A DNA stretch of 64,000 nucleotides from Nitrosomonadales bacterium (GTDB lineage: Bacteria; Pseudomonadota; Gammaproteobacteria; Burkholderiales; Gallionellaceae). Below are positions 1 to 12,768 of this stretch, in pieces (within the stretch, counting starts at the first letter, position 1; the number at the start of each line of letters is the position of its first letter). The translations under genes were made by a program, and so were the position numbers. Under the pieces are notes generated by a model. The model was not told the origin of the DNA. It saw only the letters and a list, made by a program, of their open reading frames with translations, and did no database searches. The stretch is taken from positions 124,001 to 188,000 of the forward strand of contig JACRNY010000006.1 in the NCBI GenBank assembly GCA_016214695.1. The letters are read 5' to 3'.

Positions 1-632
1 TCCGCTCCGATGGCGACCACATCCGCGCCGAGTTCATGGAATACATTGCGTGCAATGTGGTAAGTCGCACCGTGCGCGCTGTCCACCACGATCTTCATGC
101 CGCGCAGGTTCATGTCTGCGGGGAAGGTGCTCTTGCAGAATTCGATATAACGGCCGACTGCATCATCGAGGCGTTTGGCCTTGCCGAGCGCCTCGGAGGG
201 GTTGGTCAGCATCGGCTCGTCCAGCGCGGCCTCGATGGCAGCTTCGACCGCATCCGGCAGTTTCTCCCCGTTGCCGGAGAAGAATTTGATGCCGTTGTCC
301 TCGAACGGGTTGTGGGAAGCCGAGATGACCACCCCCGCCTGCAGGCGCAAGGCTCGCGTGAGGTAGGCCACGGCCGGCGTCGGGATCGGGCCGGCCAGAT
401 AGACATCGATACCCGCCGCGATCAGCCCTGCCTCCAGCGCAGATTCCAGCATGTAACCGGAGATACGCGTGTCCTTGCCGATCAGTACTGCCGGACGCTC
501 CCCCTGTGAATGCTCGGCTTTTGCCAGCACCTTGCCCGCCGCATAGCCCAGATGCATCACGAACTGCGGGGTGATGGGATGTTCACCCACACGTCCGCGC
601 ACTCCGTCGGTTCCGAAATATTTTCTACTCAT
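1..632 (-). CDS. glmM: Phosphoglucosamine mutase, N-terminal part (cut by window edge)
   Basis: Converts glucosamine-6-phosphate to glucosamine-1-phosphate in the cytoplasm, on the way to UDP-GlcNAc for peptidoglycan and lipopolysaccharide. About 210 N-terminal codons are visible. The protein opens [13 protein letters not shown], and the active-site loop reads [11 protein letters not shown], whose Ser is the phosphorylated residue of this mutase family. The rest lies beyond position 1, so this is an edge truncation and not a broken gene. Its ATG overlaps the folP stop as ATGA, so it is the last visible gene of the rlmE-ftsH-folP-glmM transcription unit, an order also found in gammaproteobacteria. 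Confidence 0.96.
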   Translation of the reverse strand, partial: MSRKYFGTDGVRGRVGEHPITPQFVMHLGYAAGKVLAKAEHSQGERPAVLIGKDTRISGYMLESALEAGLIAAGIDVYLAGPIPTPAVAYLTRALRLQAGVVISASHNPFEDNGIKFFSGNGEKLPDAVEAAIEAALDEPMLTNPSEALGKAKRLDDAVGRYIEFCKSTFPADMNLRGMKIVVDSAHGATYHIARNVFHELGADVVAIGA

Positions 633-1456
633 CGCTCACTCTCGTTGATCGCTTCCAATATCTTCAGTGCATCCACTGTCTCACGCACATCGTGCACGCG
701 CACGATGGCCGCACCGCGCTGCACCGCCAGCAAGGCGGCAGCCACGCTCGCGGCCAGACGTTCGTTCACATCGCGCCCGGCGATCGCGCCCAGCATGGAT
801 TTGCGCGACAGTCCGGCCAGCAACGGCACACCCAAAGCGCGAAATGACTCCAGCCCTCGCAACAGTTCGAGATTATGCGCCACTGTCTTGCCAAAGCCAA
901 AACCCGGGTCGATCACGATACGCTCGCGTGCGATGCCTGCGGCTTCAACCGCCGCGACGCGCCCGCCCAGAAAATCGCTCACCTCCTCGACCACATCACG
1001 GTATTGCGGGCGCTGCTGCATGGTCTGCGGATCGCCCTGCTTGTGCATCAGACACACCGCTGCGTCTGTGCGGGTAACGACCTCCAGGGCACCTGCCGCC
1101 TGCAGTGCATTCACGTCGTTGACCATGCTCGCCCCCGCCGCCAGCGCCGCGCGCATCACTGCCGGTTTGTACGTGTCGATGGAAAGGGGAATGGATATGC
1201 CGCACAGCCCTTCGATGACCGGCAGCACGCGCTCCAGCTCCTGCTGTTCGCCCACCTCCGCAGCCCCGGGACGCGTCGACTCGCCACCGATATCGAGTAT
1301 GTCGGCGCCATCTGCAATCAGTTGCCGCGCATGGGCGATGGCGGCGGCAGTCGAGGCATGCTGCCCGCCGTCGGAGAAGGAATCCGGCGTGACGTTGACG
1401 ATGCCCATCACAATGGGGCGCGCCAGGTCGAGTTGGAATTTACCGCAATGGAGCAT
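629..1456 (-). CDS. folP: Dihydropteroate synthase
   Basis: Condenses p-aminobenzoate with dihydropterin pyrophosphate to dihydropteroate in folate synthesis; the sulfonamide target. The 275-residue length is normal. Signature 1 ([15 protein letters not shown]) starts near residue 17 and signature 2 ([11 protein letters not shown]) near residue 56; the TIM-barrel loops continue with DPGFGFGKT and GLSRKS. It lies 39 bp downstream of ftsH, with a GC hairpin in the gap, and overlaps glmM by 4 bp, which suggests coupled translation. Confidence 0.97.
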   Translation of the reverse strand: MLHCGKFQLDLARPIVMGIVNVTPDSFSDGGQHASTAAAIAHARQLIADGADILDIGGESTRPGAAEVGEQQELERVLPVIEGLCGISIPLSIDTYKPAVMRAALAAGASMVNDVNALQAAGALEVVTRTDAAVCLMHKQGDPQTMQQRPQYRDVVEEVSDFLGGRVAAVEAAGIARERIVIDPGFGFGKTVAHNLELLRGLESFRALGVPLLAGLSRKSMLGAIAGRDVNERLAASVAAALLAVQRGAAIVRVHDVRETVDALKILEAINESER

Positions 1457-1465
1457 GGAAAGAAG

Positions 1466-1485
1466 ACGGGGGCCGAAGCCCCCGT
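1466..1485 (-). terminator. GC-rich hairpin with TTCG loop between ftsH and folP
   Basis: Eight paired bases (ACGGGGGC / GCCCCCGT) close a TTCG tetraloop as read on the minus strand, followed by CTTCTTTCC rather than a pure T run. It could be a weak terminator or attenuator that lowers folP-glmM relative to ftsH, or an mRNA stabiliser. Only the structure is seen; the role is inferred. Confidence 0.5.
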
Positions 1486-1495
1486 AGTAGTTTGG

Positions 1496-3394
1496 TTAAA
1501 CGCCTTCAGCAGGCTTGTTGGTCGCTGCTGCTGTGGGCGTCTCATCCTTGGGCGGCTCGGCCGACTTGCTGCTCTGGCTCGGTTTGGGCGGACGCGGCGG
1601 TTTGCCTGCCATGATGTCCTGGATCTGCTCGGCATCGATGGTTTCCCATTCCATCAGCGCGTTGGTCATGGCTTCGACTTTGTCGCTGTTCTCTTTAAGC
1701 AGTTTGGTGGCGAGGGCATATTGTTCGTCGAGGATGCGGCGGATCTCGGAATCGACCTTCTGCATGGTCGCCTCGGAGATGTTCTTGTGCGTGGTCACCG
1801 AGCGGCCGAGGAACACTTCGCCCTCGTTCTCTGCATACACCATCGGGCCCATCAGGTCGGACATGCCGTAGCGCGTGACCATGTCGCGCGCCATCTGGGT
1901 CGCGCGCTCGAAATCGTTGGAAGCGCCGGTCGAGATGTCGCCGGTAAACAGTTCTTCCGCCACGCGCCCGCCGAAAAGCATGCTGATCTTGTCCAGCATC
2001 TGCTCGCGATAGACGCTGTAACGGTCTGACTCGGGCAGCGACAGTGTCACGCCCAGAGCACGGCCGCGCGGGATCACGCTGACCTTGTGTACCGGGTCGC
2101 AGCCTTTCAACAACGAGCCGATGATGGCGTGACCGGACTCGTGATACGCGGTCTTTTTCTTGTCCTCGGGCGTGATCACCATGGTCTTGCGTTCGGCGCC
2201 CATGAATATCTTGTCCTTGGCCGCTTCGAAATCGTCCATCTCGACGAAGCGCTTGCTGCGACGCGCGGCGAACAGGGCAGCCTCGTTCACCAGATTGGCG
2301 AGGTCGGCGCCGGACATGCCGGGTGTGCCGCGCGCCAGGATATCGGCCTTCACATCGGGCGCCATTGGCACCTTGCGCATGTGCACCAGCAGGATCTGCT
2401 CGCGACCGCGGATATCGGGCAAGGGCACCACCACCTGGCGGTCGAAACGGCCCGGACGCAGCAGCGCTGGGTCTAGCACATCGGGACGGTTGGTCGCGGC
2501 AATGACGATCACGCCGGAAGTACCTTCGAAACCGTCCATTTCCACCAGCAAGGCATTCAGCGTCTGTTCGCGCTCGTCGTTGCCGCCGCCCAAGCCCGCG
2601 CCGCGCTGGCGGCCTACCGCGTCGATCTCGTCGATGAAGATGATGCAGGGCGATTGTTTCTTGGCCTGCTCGAACATGTCGCGCACGCGCGCGGCGCCGA
2701 CACCGACGAACATCTCGACGAAATCGGAACCGGAGATGGAGAAGAACGGCACCTTGGCTTCGCCCGCGATGGCCTTGGCCAGCAGCGTCTTGCCGGTACC
2801 TGGACTGCCCACCATCAGCACGCCGCGCGGGATGCGCCCGCCCAGATTCTGGAACTTGGAGGGGTCGCGCAGGAAATCGACCAGTTCGGAGACTTCTTCC
2901 TTGGCTTCGTCGCAACCGGCCACGTCGGCGAAAGTGATCCGTTCCTTGGAATCATCCAGCATGCGCGCCTTGCTCTTGCCGAACGAGAACGCACCGCCGC
3001 CCTTGCCGCCCTGCATCTGGCGCATGAAGAATATCCACACACCGATCAGCAACAGCATGGGGAACCAGGACACGAAGATGCTCATCAGGACCGATTGCTC
3101 CTCTTCCGGCTTGGCTTCGATGCTGACGCCGTACTTGAGCAGATCGGAAACCATCCAGATATCGCTGGGCGCATAGCTGGTGATGCGTTTTCCATCGATG
3201 GTCGTCGCCTTGAGTGTGCGGCCTTCGATCGTCACCTTCTCGATCTGCCCGGACTTCACCGCTTCAAGGAACTGCGAATAATCCAGCTGCGCCTGCGCAG
3301 TCGATTGCTGGCGCGCATTGAATTGATTGAAGACGGTCATCAGCACCAATGCCACGACCAGCCAGATTCCGACACTTTTGAAAAGATTATTCAC
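1496..3394 (-). CDS. ftsH: ATP-dependent zinc metalloprotease FtsH
   Basis: Inner-membrane AAA+ protease that degrades misassembled membrane proteins and short-lived regulators. The 632 residues are typical. An N-terminal membrane helix (about residues 7-23), a short periplasmic loop and a second helix (about 103-124, ending WIFFMRQM) precede the AAA domain: Walker A GSPGTGKT, Walker B IIFIDEID and the arginine-rich second region of homology (RPGRFDR). The zinc site HESGH lies near residue 418. The C-terminal tail is rich in Pro, Lys and Ser. It follows rlmE by 55 bp. Confidence 0.98.
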   Translation of the reverse strand: MNNLFKSVGIWLVVALVLMTVFNQFNARQQSTAQAQLDYSQFLEAVKSGQIEKVTIEGRTLKATTIDGKRITSYAPSDIWMVSDLLKYGVSIEAKPEEEQSVLMSIFVSWFPMLLLIGVWIFFMRQMQGGKGGGAFSFGKSKARMLDDSKERITFADVAGCDEAKEEVSELVDFLRDPSKFQNLGGRIPRGVLMVGSPGTGKTLLAKAIAGEAKVPFFSISGSDFVEMFVGVGAARVRDMFEQAKKQSPCIIFIDEIDAVGRQRGAGLGGGNDEREQTLNALLVEMDGFEGTSGVIVIAATNRPDVLDPALLRPGRFDRQVVVPLPDIRGREQILLVHMRKVPMAPDVKADILARGTPGMSGADLANLVNEAALFAARRSKRFVEMDDFEAAKDKIFMGAERKTMVITPEDKKKTAYHESGHAIIGSLLKGCDPVHKVSVIPRGRALGVTLSLPESDRYSVYREQMLDKISMLFGGRVAEELFTGDISTGASNDFERATQMARDMVTRYGMSDLMGPMVYAENEGEVFLGRSVTTHKNISEATMQKVDSEIRRILDEQYALATKLLKENSDKVEAMTNALMEWETIDAEQIQDIMAGKPPRPPKPSQSSKSAEPPKDETPTAAATNKPAEGV

Positions 3395-3449
3395 ATATGC
3401 TCCTTAATGAGCGGCAATACGATGCTGCATTAGACACTGTCCAAGGCTA

Positions 3450-4070
3450 TTACTCAAGTTTGCCCAGACCCACCAGATACTGTTCGCTGCTGCGGTCGCG
3501 CGAGGCTTTCGGCTTGCGCGCGACCACTTTTGTGAAATGGTTACGCATCGCCTTCATGTAGCCCTCAAAACCGGCGCCCTGAAACACTTTCACCACAAAA
3601 AATCCACCCGGCGCGAGATGTTTGTCCGCAAAGTCCAGCGCCAGTTCCGCCAGATACATGGCGCGCGCCTGGTCCGCAGAAGTCACACCACTGATATTGG
3701 GGGCCATATCGGAAATTACAAGGCCGATACGCCTGCCTTCCAGCTTTTGTTCGAGCTGCGCCAGCACGCTGTCCTCGCGGAAGTCGCCCTGGATGAACTC
3801 CACGCGCGGCAGCGGTTGCAGGGGCAACAAGTCCAGCGCGATGATGCGCCCCTTTTCGCCCAGCTTCTGCGCCACCACCTGGCACCAGCCTCCGGGAGTC
3901 GCCCCCAGATCAACCACCACCATGCCCGGCTTGATCAGATGATCGCGCTCGTCGATCTCCTGCAGCTTGTAGGCAGCTCGCGAACGGTAGCCCTCCTTCT
4001 GCGCACGCTGCACATAGGGATCGTTCACATGCTCAAGCATCCATTGTTTGCTGGTTTTAGAGGCCTTCAT
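3450..4070 (-). CDS. rlmE: 23S rRNA 2'-O-methyltransferase RlmE
   Basis: Methylates the 2'-OH of U2552 in the A-loop of 23S rRNA, a late 50S assembly step. The 206 residues match the family. The K-D-K-E catalytic tetrad can be placed in [26 protein letters not shown] and SSEQYLVG; the SAM-binding motif is [11 protein letters not shown]. First gene of the ftsH operon and divergent from yhbY across 34 bp, so two opposed promoters must sit in or near that short gap. Confidence 0.97.
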   Translation of the reverse strand: MKASKTSKQWMLEHVNDPYVQRAQKEGYRSRAAYKLQEIDERDHLIKPGMVVVDLGATPGGWCQVVAQKLGEKGRIIALDLLPLQPLPRVEFIQGDFREDSVLAQLEQKLEGRRIGLVISDMAPNISGVTSADQARAMYLAELALDFADKHLAPGGFFVVKVFQGAGFEGYMKAMRNHFTKVVARKPKASRDRSSEQYLVGLGKLE

Positions 4071-4104
4071 CGTTTAGAATCCATACCCGCACTGAAAGGT
4101 CATC

Positions 4105-4449
4105 ATGTTATCTCTCTCCGTCACCCAACGTCTCGAACTCAAAGGCCGCGCCCACGCACTCAAGCCAGTGGTCATCATCGGCAATGCCGGACTGACACCC
4201 GCAGTGCTGGACGAGATCGAACGCAGTCTGAAAAGCCATGATCTGATGAAGATCCGCGTGATGAGCGACGACCGCGAGTTACGCGCGACCATGTTGCAGG
4301 AGATATGCGAAATTCTGAAAGCCGGGCCGGTACAGCACATCGGCAAGATATTGGTGATATACCGCCCGCTGGAGACCCCCATCGCAAAAGCCCCCAAACG
4401 CCCCAGAGGCAAACCGCTCACCAAGAAGCAGCTCGCCAACCGCAGCTAG
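4105..4449 (+). CDS. yhbY: YhbY/CRS1-type RNA-binding protein
   Basis: CRM-domain protein that associates with pre-50S particles in the bacteria studied. The core runs from LSVTQRLELKGRAHALKP to about residue 90 and includes the GNAGLTP loop, which corresponds to the GxxG-type RNA-binding loop of the family. The tail is rich in Lys, Arg and Pro (AKAPKRPRGKPLTKKQ). Divergent from rlmE, another 50S assembly gene, as in E. coli. Its 3' end overlaps the greA stop by 4 bp, tail to tail. Confidence 0.93.
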   Translation: MLSLSVTQRLELKGRAHALKPVVIIGNAGLTPAVLDEIERSLKSHDLMKIRVMSDDRELRATMLQEICEILKAGPVQHIGKILVIYRPLETPIAKAPKRPRGKPLTKKQLANRS

Positions 4450-4922
4450 ATATACTGCACGTCCACCACTTCATACTCGCGGATGCCGCCGGGTGCCTGC
4501 ACCTCGGCGATATCCCCGCTGGACTTCCCGATCAGTGCACGGGCGATCGGCGAGCTGATGGATATCTTGCGTTGCTTGATGTCGGCTTCATCGTCACCCA
4601 CGATCTGGTAGGTCATCACGTCGCCGTTGTTGGTGTCTTCCAGCACCACGGTCGAACCGAACACGCAACGGCCATCGGCATTGATGGTCTTGGGATCGAT
4701 GATCTGCGCACTGCCAAGCTTGAACTCCAGCTCCACGATACGGCCCTCGACGAAGGACTGGCGCTCCTTGGCTGCCTCATATTCGGCGTTCTCCGACAAA
4801 TCGCCCTGCGCACGCGCTTCCGAGATCGCATTGATAACGGACGGACGATCGACCGTTTTGAGGCGGTGCAATTCCATGCGCAATAGCTCTGCGCCGTTCA
4901 CTGTCAATGGAACCTTACTCAT
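4446..4922 (-). CDS. greA: Transcription elongation factor GreA
   Basis: Enters the secondary channel of RNA polymerase and stimulates cleavage of backtracked transcripts. The 158 residues are the family length. An N-terminal coiled coil (to about residue 75) carries the acidic tip in ARAQGDLSENAEY; the C-terminal FKBP-like domain contains the GKSSGD segment and ends VQAPGGIREYEVVDVQYI. It is preceded by a GAAGGGAAG ribosome-binding region and follows carB on the same strand, separated by about 100 bp holding a palindrome and a dispersed repeat. Confidence 0.97.
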   Translation of the reverse strand: MSKVPLTVNGAELLRMELHRLKTVDRPSVINAISEARAQGDLSENAEYEAAKERQSFVEGRIVELEFKLGSAQIIDPKTINADGRCVFGSTVVLEDTNNGDVMTYQIVGDDEADIKQRKISISSPIARALIGKSSGDIAEVQAPGGIREYEVVDVQYI

Positions 4923-4950
4923 ACCGCACTTCCCTTCTTTTTATTTCTTG

Positions 4951-5006
4951 AAACGGGCATGCCCGTTTTCCCTCACCTCAATCCTCTCCCGCAGGCGGGA
5001 GAGGAG
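4951..5006. repeat. Palindrome plus copy A1 of the CTCTCCCGC-GCGGGAGAG repeat
   Basis: In the carB-greA gap, a perfect palindrome (AAACGGGCATGCCCGTTT, 4951-4968) is followed by a dispersed repeat unit with CCTCTCCCGC (4983-4992) pairing with GCGGGAGAGG (4995-5004). Four more copies of this family lie in the window, at 12266, 12733, 26916 and 26991. The palindrome could act as a terminator, but its T run is short. Confidence 0.8.
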
Positions 5007-5026
5007 ACAAACGGATCGCCGCGCGA

Positions 5027-8251
<3,225 letters not shown>

Positions 8252-9373
8252 TTACTTGCCCATCATCGCAACGAAGCGATCAAACAGTGTGTCCACGTCA
8301 TGCGGTCCGGGGCTCGCCTCGGGGTGGCCCTGGAAACAGAATGCGGGTTTATCGGTCAATTCGAAACCTTGCAGCGTGCCGTCGAACAGCGAGATGTGGG
8401 TGACGCGCGCGTTCTTCGGCAGCGTCGCCGCATCCACCGCGAAACCGTGGTTCTGGCTGGTGATCATCACGCGCTTGGTCTGCGTGTCCTGCACCGGGTG
8501 ATTGGCACCGCGGTGGCCGAACTTCATCTTCACCGTCTTCGCACCCGCGGCCAGACCCATGATCTGGTGCCCCAGACAGATCCCATACAGGGGGATGCCG
8601 ACTTCAAGGAATTTCCTGGTCGCTTCGATCGCGTAATCGCAAGGCTCGGGATCGCCGGGGCCGTTGGACAGGAACACACCGTCCGGCTTCATCGCCAGCA
8701 CTTCGGCGGCCGAAGTCTTGGCCGGCACTACGGTGATCTTGCAGCCGCGCTCGGCCAGCATGCGCAGGATGTTGCGCTTAACGCCGAAGTCATAGGCCAC
8801 CACGTGGAATTTCGATTCAGTAACGTCGCGATAGCCCGCACCCAGCTCCCATTCACGCTGTTTCCATTCGTAGGGCTTGTCGCAGGTGACCACTTTCGCC
8901 AGATCCATGCCCGCCAGACCGGCAAAACCCTTGGCCGCCTTCAGCGCCGCTTCGACGTCGTCACCCGAGGCGATGCAGCCGTTCTGCGCGCCCTTGCTGC
9001 GCAGGATACGCGTCAGTTTGCGCGTGTCGATGCCGGCGATGGCGACCACGTTGTTGGCCTTGAGATATTCGGGCAGGGATTGTGTCGCGCGGAAGTTGCT
9101 CACCGTCATCGACAGGTCGCGGATGATGAGGCCGCTGGCGAACACCTGGCGCGACTCCACGTCTTCCGGATTGCAGCCGACATTGCCGATATGCGGGTAG
9201 GTCAGCGTGACGATCTGTTTGCAGTAGGACGGGTCGGTCAGAATCTCCTGATAGCCGGTGATGGAGGTGTTGAACACCACCTCGCCGACGCTGCTGCCTT
9301 CAGCACCGATGGAAATGCCGCGAAACACCGTTCCATCGGCTAAAACAAGGATGGCTGGCTTCGTTTGCGACAC
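8252..9373 (-). CDS. carA: Carbamoyl-phosphate synthase small subunit (glutaminase)
   Basis: Hydrolyses glutamine and channels ammonia to CarB. The class I glutamine amidotransferase domain carries the nucleophile in [12 protein letters not shown] and the His/Glu pair in [12 protein letters not shown] place the start at the GTG at 9373 ([14 protein letters not shown]) because AAGGAG lies six bases before it and the family normally begins about here. An in-frame ATG at 9397 would add eight residues but has no Shine-Dalgarno sequence and directly follows a strong hairpin. Its product is shared by the pyrimidine pathway and by argF-argG at 36.4-38.6 kb. Confidence 0.96.
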   Translation of the reverse strand: MSQTKPAILVLADGTVFRGISIGAEGSSVGEVVFNTSITGYQEILTDPSYCKQIVTLTYPHIGNVGCNPEDVESRQVFASGLIIRDLSMTVSNFRATQSLPEYLKANNVVAIAGIDTRKLTRILRSKGAQNGCIASGDDVEAALKAAKGFAGLAGMDLAKVVTCDKPYEWKQREWELGAGYRDVTESKFHVVAYDFGVKRNILRMLAERGCKITVVPAKTSAAEVLAMKPDGVFLSNGPGDPEPCDYAIEATRKFLEVGIPLYGICLGHQIMGLAAGAKTVKMKFGHRGANHPVQDTQTKRVMITSQNHGFAVDAATLPKNARVTHISLFDGTLQGFELTDKPAFCFQGHPEASPGPHDVDTLFDRFVAMMGK

Positions 9374-9401
9374 AGGATGCTCCTTCAAGCTGGACATAAA
9401 G

Positions 9402-9432
9402 AAGCGGGAAGAACCGTGTGTTCATCCCGCTT
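9402..9432 (-). promoter_or_regulatory. Stem-loop in the carAB leader
   Basis: AAGCGGGA-GAAC pairs with GTTC-TCCCGCTT around a 5-base loop, giving 12 pairs with one A-A mismatch. It lies between the predicted carA promoter and the start codon, and the minus strand continues CTTCTTT, so it has the look of a weak terminator or attenuator. Regulation by this hairpin is inferred, not shown. Confidence 0.55.
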
Positions 9433-9446
9433 TTGGACTGCCGCGC

Positions 9447-9475
9447 ATTATAGCCGATTAGGGGTGCTGCATCAA
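9447..9475 (-). promoter_or_regulatory. Predicted sigma-70 promoter of carAB
   Basis: On the minus strand, TTGATG (9475-9470) is separated by 17 bp from a consensus TATAAT (9452-9447). This places the start of transcription near 9440, just before the leader stem-loop. Confidence 0.75.
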
Positions 9476-9577
9476 ACCGGAGCGCAAACCGCGCCGCTGC
9501 TGGAAACAAGCCATACCGTATAATCCCGCGCCGCCGCACGGGCAGCAGGCGAACAACCGCATCGGAGAAGCTTTAGC

Positions 9578-10111
9578 ATGATTGAAGTGATCATTTTGGC
9601 CGTCGCATTGAGCATGGACGCCTTCGCCGTCTCCATCGGTTTGGGTTCCAAGGGCCATAGCAGGGGATTGGGCCTGAAGGCCGGACTCTACTTCGGTGTC
9701 TTTCAGGCACTGATGCCTTTCATCGGCTATCTGGGCGGCAAAGGCGTGCTGGGTTGGGTGGAGGCCTATGCCCACTGGATCGCTTTCGGCCTGCTGGCGC
9801 TGATCGGCGGCAAGATGGTCCATGAAGGATTGAGCGACGACATCGAGGAAGACATCGAAGCCCTCACCCACAAGACCATGCTGCTGCTCGCCATCGCCAC
9901 CAGCATCGACGCCATGGCCGCCGGTTTCAGCCTGAATCTGCTGGACATCAATGCTTATCTGGCCTGCTTCATCATCGGCGTGACTACCTTTGTTTTCAGC
10001 TGGGTGGGCGTGCGCATCGGGGAGAAGAGCGGCACCTGGCTGGAGAGCAAGGCGGAGGTCTTCGGCGGAGTGGTATTGATCCTGATCGGGGTCAAGATGT
10101 TGGTGATGTGA
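9578..10111 (+). CDS. mntP: Manganese efflux pump MntP
   Basis: Inner-membrane exporter that protects against excess Mn(II). The 177 residues and about six hydrophobic helices match the family. The duplicated half-signature is visible: [13 protein letters not shown] near residue 10 and [12 protein letters not shown] near residue 108, each with the conserved Asp. A TATAAT-like hexamer (9519-9524) lies about 54 bp upstream without a clear -35. I could not recognise a yybP-ykoY manganese riboswitch in the leader, although mntP genes elsewhere often have one. Divergent from carA. Confidence 0.95.
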   Translation: MIEVIILAVALSMDAFAVSIGLGSKGHSRGLGLKAGLYFGVFQALMPFIGYLGGKGVLGWVEAYAHWIAFGLLALIGGKMVHEGLSDDIEEDIEALTHKTMLLLAIATSIDAMAAGFSLNLLDINAYLACFIIGVTTFVFSWVGVRIGEKSGTWLESKAEVFGGVVLILIGVKMLVM

Positions 10112-10120
10112 ACAACCCAA

Positions 10121-10179
10121 CCCGTTCGTGCTGATCCTTCGACTTCGCTCAGAACTAAAGGCAAGTCGAAGCATGAACG
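10121..10179. repeat. Copy B1 of the CCTTCGAC/GCTCAG dispersed repeat
   Basis: The unit starts CCGTTCGTGCTG and ends AGCATGAACG, so its outer ends are inverted (CGTTCGTGCT / AGCATGAACG), and it contains CCTTCGAC and GTCGAAG as inner arms. The same unit recurs at 25852-25940 and a shorter form at 22627-22660. It lies just after the mntP stop. Confidence 0.8.
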
Positions 10180-10212
10180 AATTCAGCGCTCCTCTCCTGA
10201 TGCAAAACCAAC

Positions 10213-10750
10213 ACCGTCGGGGGTTGCCCGACAGCAAGTTACCTTTCTTGTCTTGCCAAGAAAGGTAACCCAAAGAAGGCGCCCCCGGTACGCCGCCCCT
10301 TCGGGGTTCCCTGCGTTGCTCGACTGGTCAGGCGGCTGCGGAACTCGCGCTGCGCGCTCAGACAGTCCTCGCCGAAATCCCCTGACCAGCCTGCGCTACT
10401 CGGCGGACGTACAGGGGAGAAAATTCAAAAACCAAACCCCAAATGCAGTGAGGCGGGCAATGCCCGCCTCACAAAAAAAACGTGCGCAAAGCGCACACAA
10501 AACCGGCTCACCGCCTTTGACCTACCTTCCCCTGTGCGCCGCCGAGTAGCGCAGAACAGCCGGGGGTAGTCCGACGAATATGTTTGAGCACGTGACCGCG
10601 TAGCGGGTCGTGCGAGTTTATGAGGAGGCCCGGCTGTTCGAGCAACGCAGGGAACCCACGAAGTGGGCGGCGCACCGGGGGCGCCCTCTTTTGGTTACTT
10701 TTCTCGGCAAGACGAGAAAAGTGACTAGCTGTCGGGCTACCCCCGACGGT
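10213..10750. repeat. 538-bp element of two inverted copies of a structured unit
   Basis: This explains most of the 670-bp gap between mntP and the next gene. The outermost 22 bp (10213-10234 and 10729-10750) are inverted repeats with one mismatch. Homology continues inward for about 205-220 bp per arm: a 12-bp stem with loop TCTTGC, the string GGCGCCCCCGGT, a small TTCG-type hairpin, TTCCCTGCGTTGCTCGA, a third stem enclosing a variable loop, then CTGCGCTACTCGGCGG and ACAGGGGA. The centre (about 10425-10525) holds two more hairpins, one with 12-bp arms (10448-10472) and GTGCGC-AAA-GCGCAC. Short open frames inside show no protein signature. A dispersed non-autonomous element or structured RNA locus is likely; no transposase is adjacent. 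Confidence 0.85.
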
Positions 10751-10780
10751 TTTCGATGAGCATCACTATGAGCCCGTCCT

Positions 10781-11446
10781 TCACTCGCCGATTAATTCCC
10801 ATTGCGCGATTTCACCTTGGCATGCCTCTCCTAGCTTGAACTGCTGTACACCATATTTCGCCAACAAATCTGGGGACAAAGGAATCTGTGCGTGGGGATT
10901 ATGATAGACGGTCAAACTAACGCCCTCCGTCTTCTCACTGAGCACGCCAATAGCACTTATAGTTGTATTTGAATCGGAGGTCATCTTACGTCCACGCCCA
11001 TACTTCCGACCTATCTGATACGGGGCCTGCCGAGGACTATCAGGTACAGCAAATACAATAGATTCAAAGCCAAACATTGCAACTCGAACTTGATACTCAT
11101 CTATGTGTCGAGGGAGAAGCCCTCCCTCATAAACAATGAGTAATCCGGGATAGCTGCCGCGCGACCGAGACTTGATTTGTGGAACAGAATCGGAAATTTT
11201 CCCCCGCAACCGTTGCCCAGGGGTTATAGAAACAACACTTGGCTTTCCCATAGCCAATGCTTTTGCGGCGGCTTTCTCTGAAGAGTTAGGAGTAATTTCC
11301 TTGACTTCCGCCACCACCTTTTGGCCCCCAAGGAACACATCATAATCCGGCGATCTTGTAGCCCCAGTCTGTACGCGAGAAAACCTAATGCCCTTGCAAG
11401 CACAAAATTTTTCGAACAGCTTTTCAGAATGGGTGCGAAGTGGCAA
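10781..11446 (-). CDS. Orphan PD-(D/E)XK nuclease-like protein
   Basis: Not recognised as a named family. The 221-residue product has a plausible PD-(D/E)XK core: an N-terminal helix with Glu (HSEKLFEKF), then SPDYDVFL (P33-D34) and VVAEVKE (E47-x-K49), the metal-binding arrangement of many restriction and repair nucleases. No membrane segment or signal peptide. The start is TTG, with AAAGGG about seven bases upstream; no ATG fits. It begins 15 bp after the dapB stop and ends 30 bp from the inverted twin-unit element. Its base composition is more AT-rich than its neighbours, which suggests transfer. A solitary defence or restriction-like nuclease is possible; no methylase partner is nearby. 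Confidence 0.7.
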   Translation of the reverse strand: MPLRTHSEKLFEKFCACKGIRFSRVQTGATRSPDYDVFLGGQKVVAEVKEITPNSSEKAAAKALAMGKPSVVSITPGQRLRGKISDSVPQIKSRSRGSYPGLLIVYEGGLLPRHIDEYQVRVAMFGFESIVFAVPDSPRQAPYQIGRKYGRGRKMTSDSNTTISAIGVLSEKTEGVSLTVYHNPHAQIPLSPDLLAKYGVQQFKLGEACQGEIAQWELIGE

Positions 11447-11461
11447 CTGCGTGCCCTTTAA

Positions 11462-12686
<1,225 letters not shown>

Positions 12687-12732
12687 TTGGATTAGGTTCT
12701 CACAAAACAGGCGGCATGATACCGCAAGTCAC

Positions 12733-12768
12733 TCCCTCACCCCATCCCTCTCCCAGAGGGAGAGGGGG
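12733..12768. repeat. Copy A3 of the palindromic repeat at the recN 3' end
   Basis: CCCTCTCCC (12746-12754) and GGGAGAGGG (12758-12766) form a hairpin with loop AGA, preceded by the CCTCACCCCAT arm. It abuts the recN stop and lies in the recN-bamE gap. Confidence 0.8.

Noticed and set aside
9398-9577. yybP-ykoY manganese riboswitch before mntP
   Set aside because: Expected from other mntP genes, but the conserved loop sequences could not be found by eye in the leader.
10213-10750. Integron attC site or complete insertion sequence
   Set aside because: No attC core sites, no integrase or transposase frame, and no clear target duplication next to the 22-bp ends; the twin-unit repeat reading fits better.
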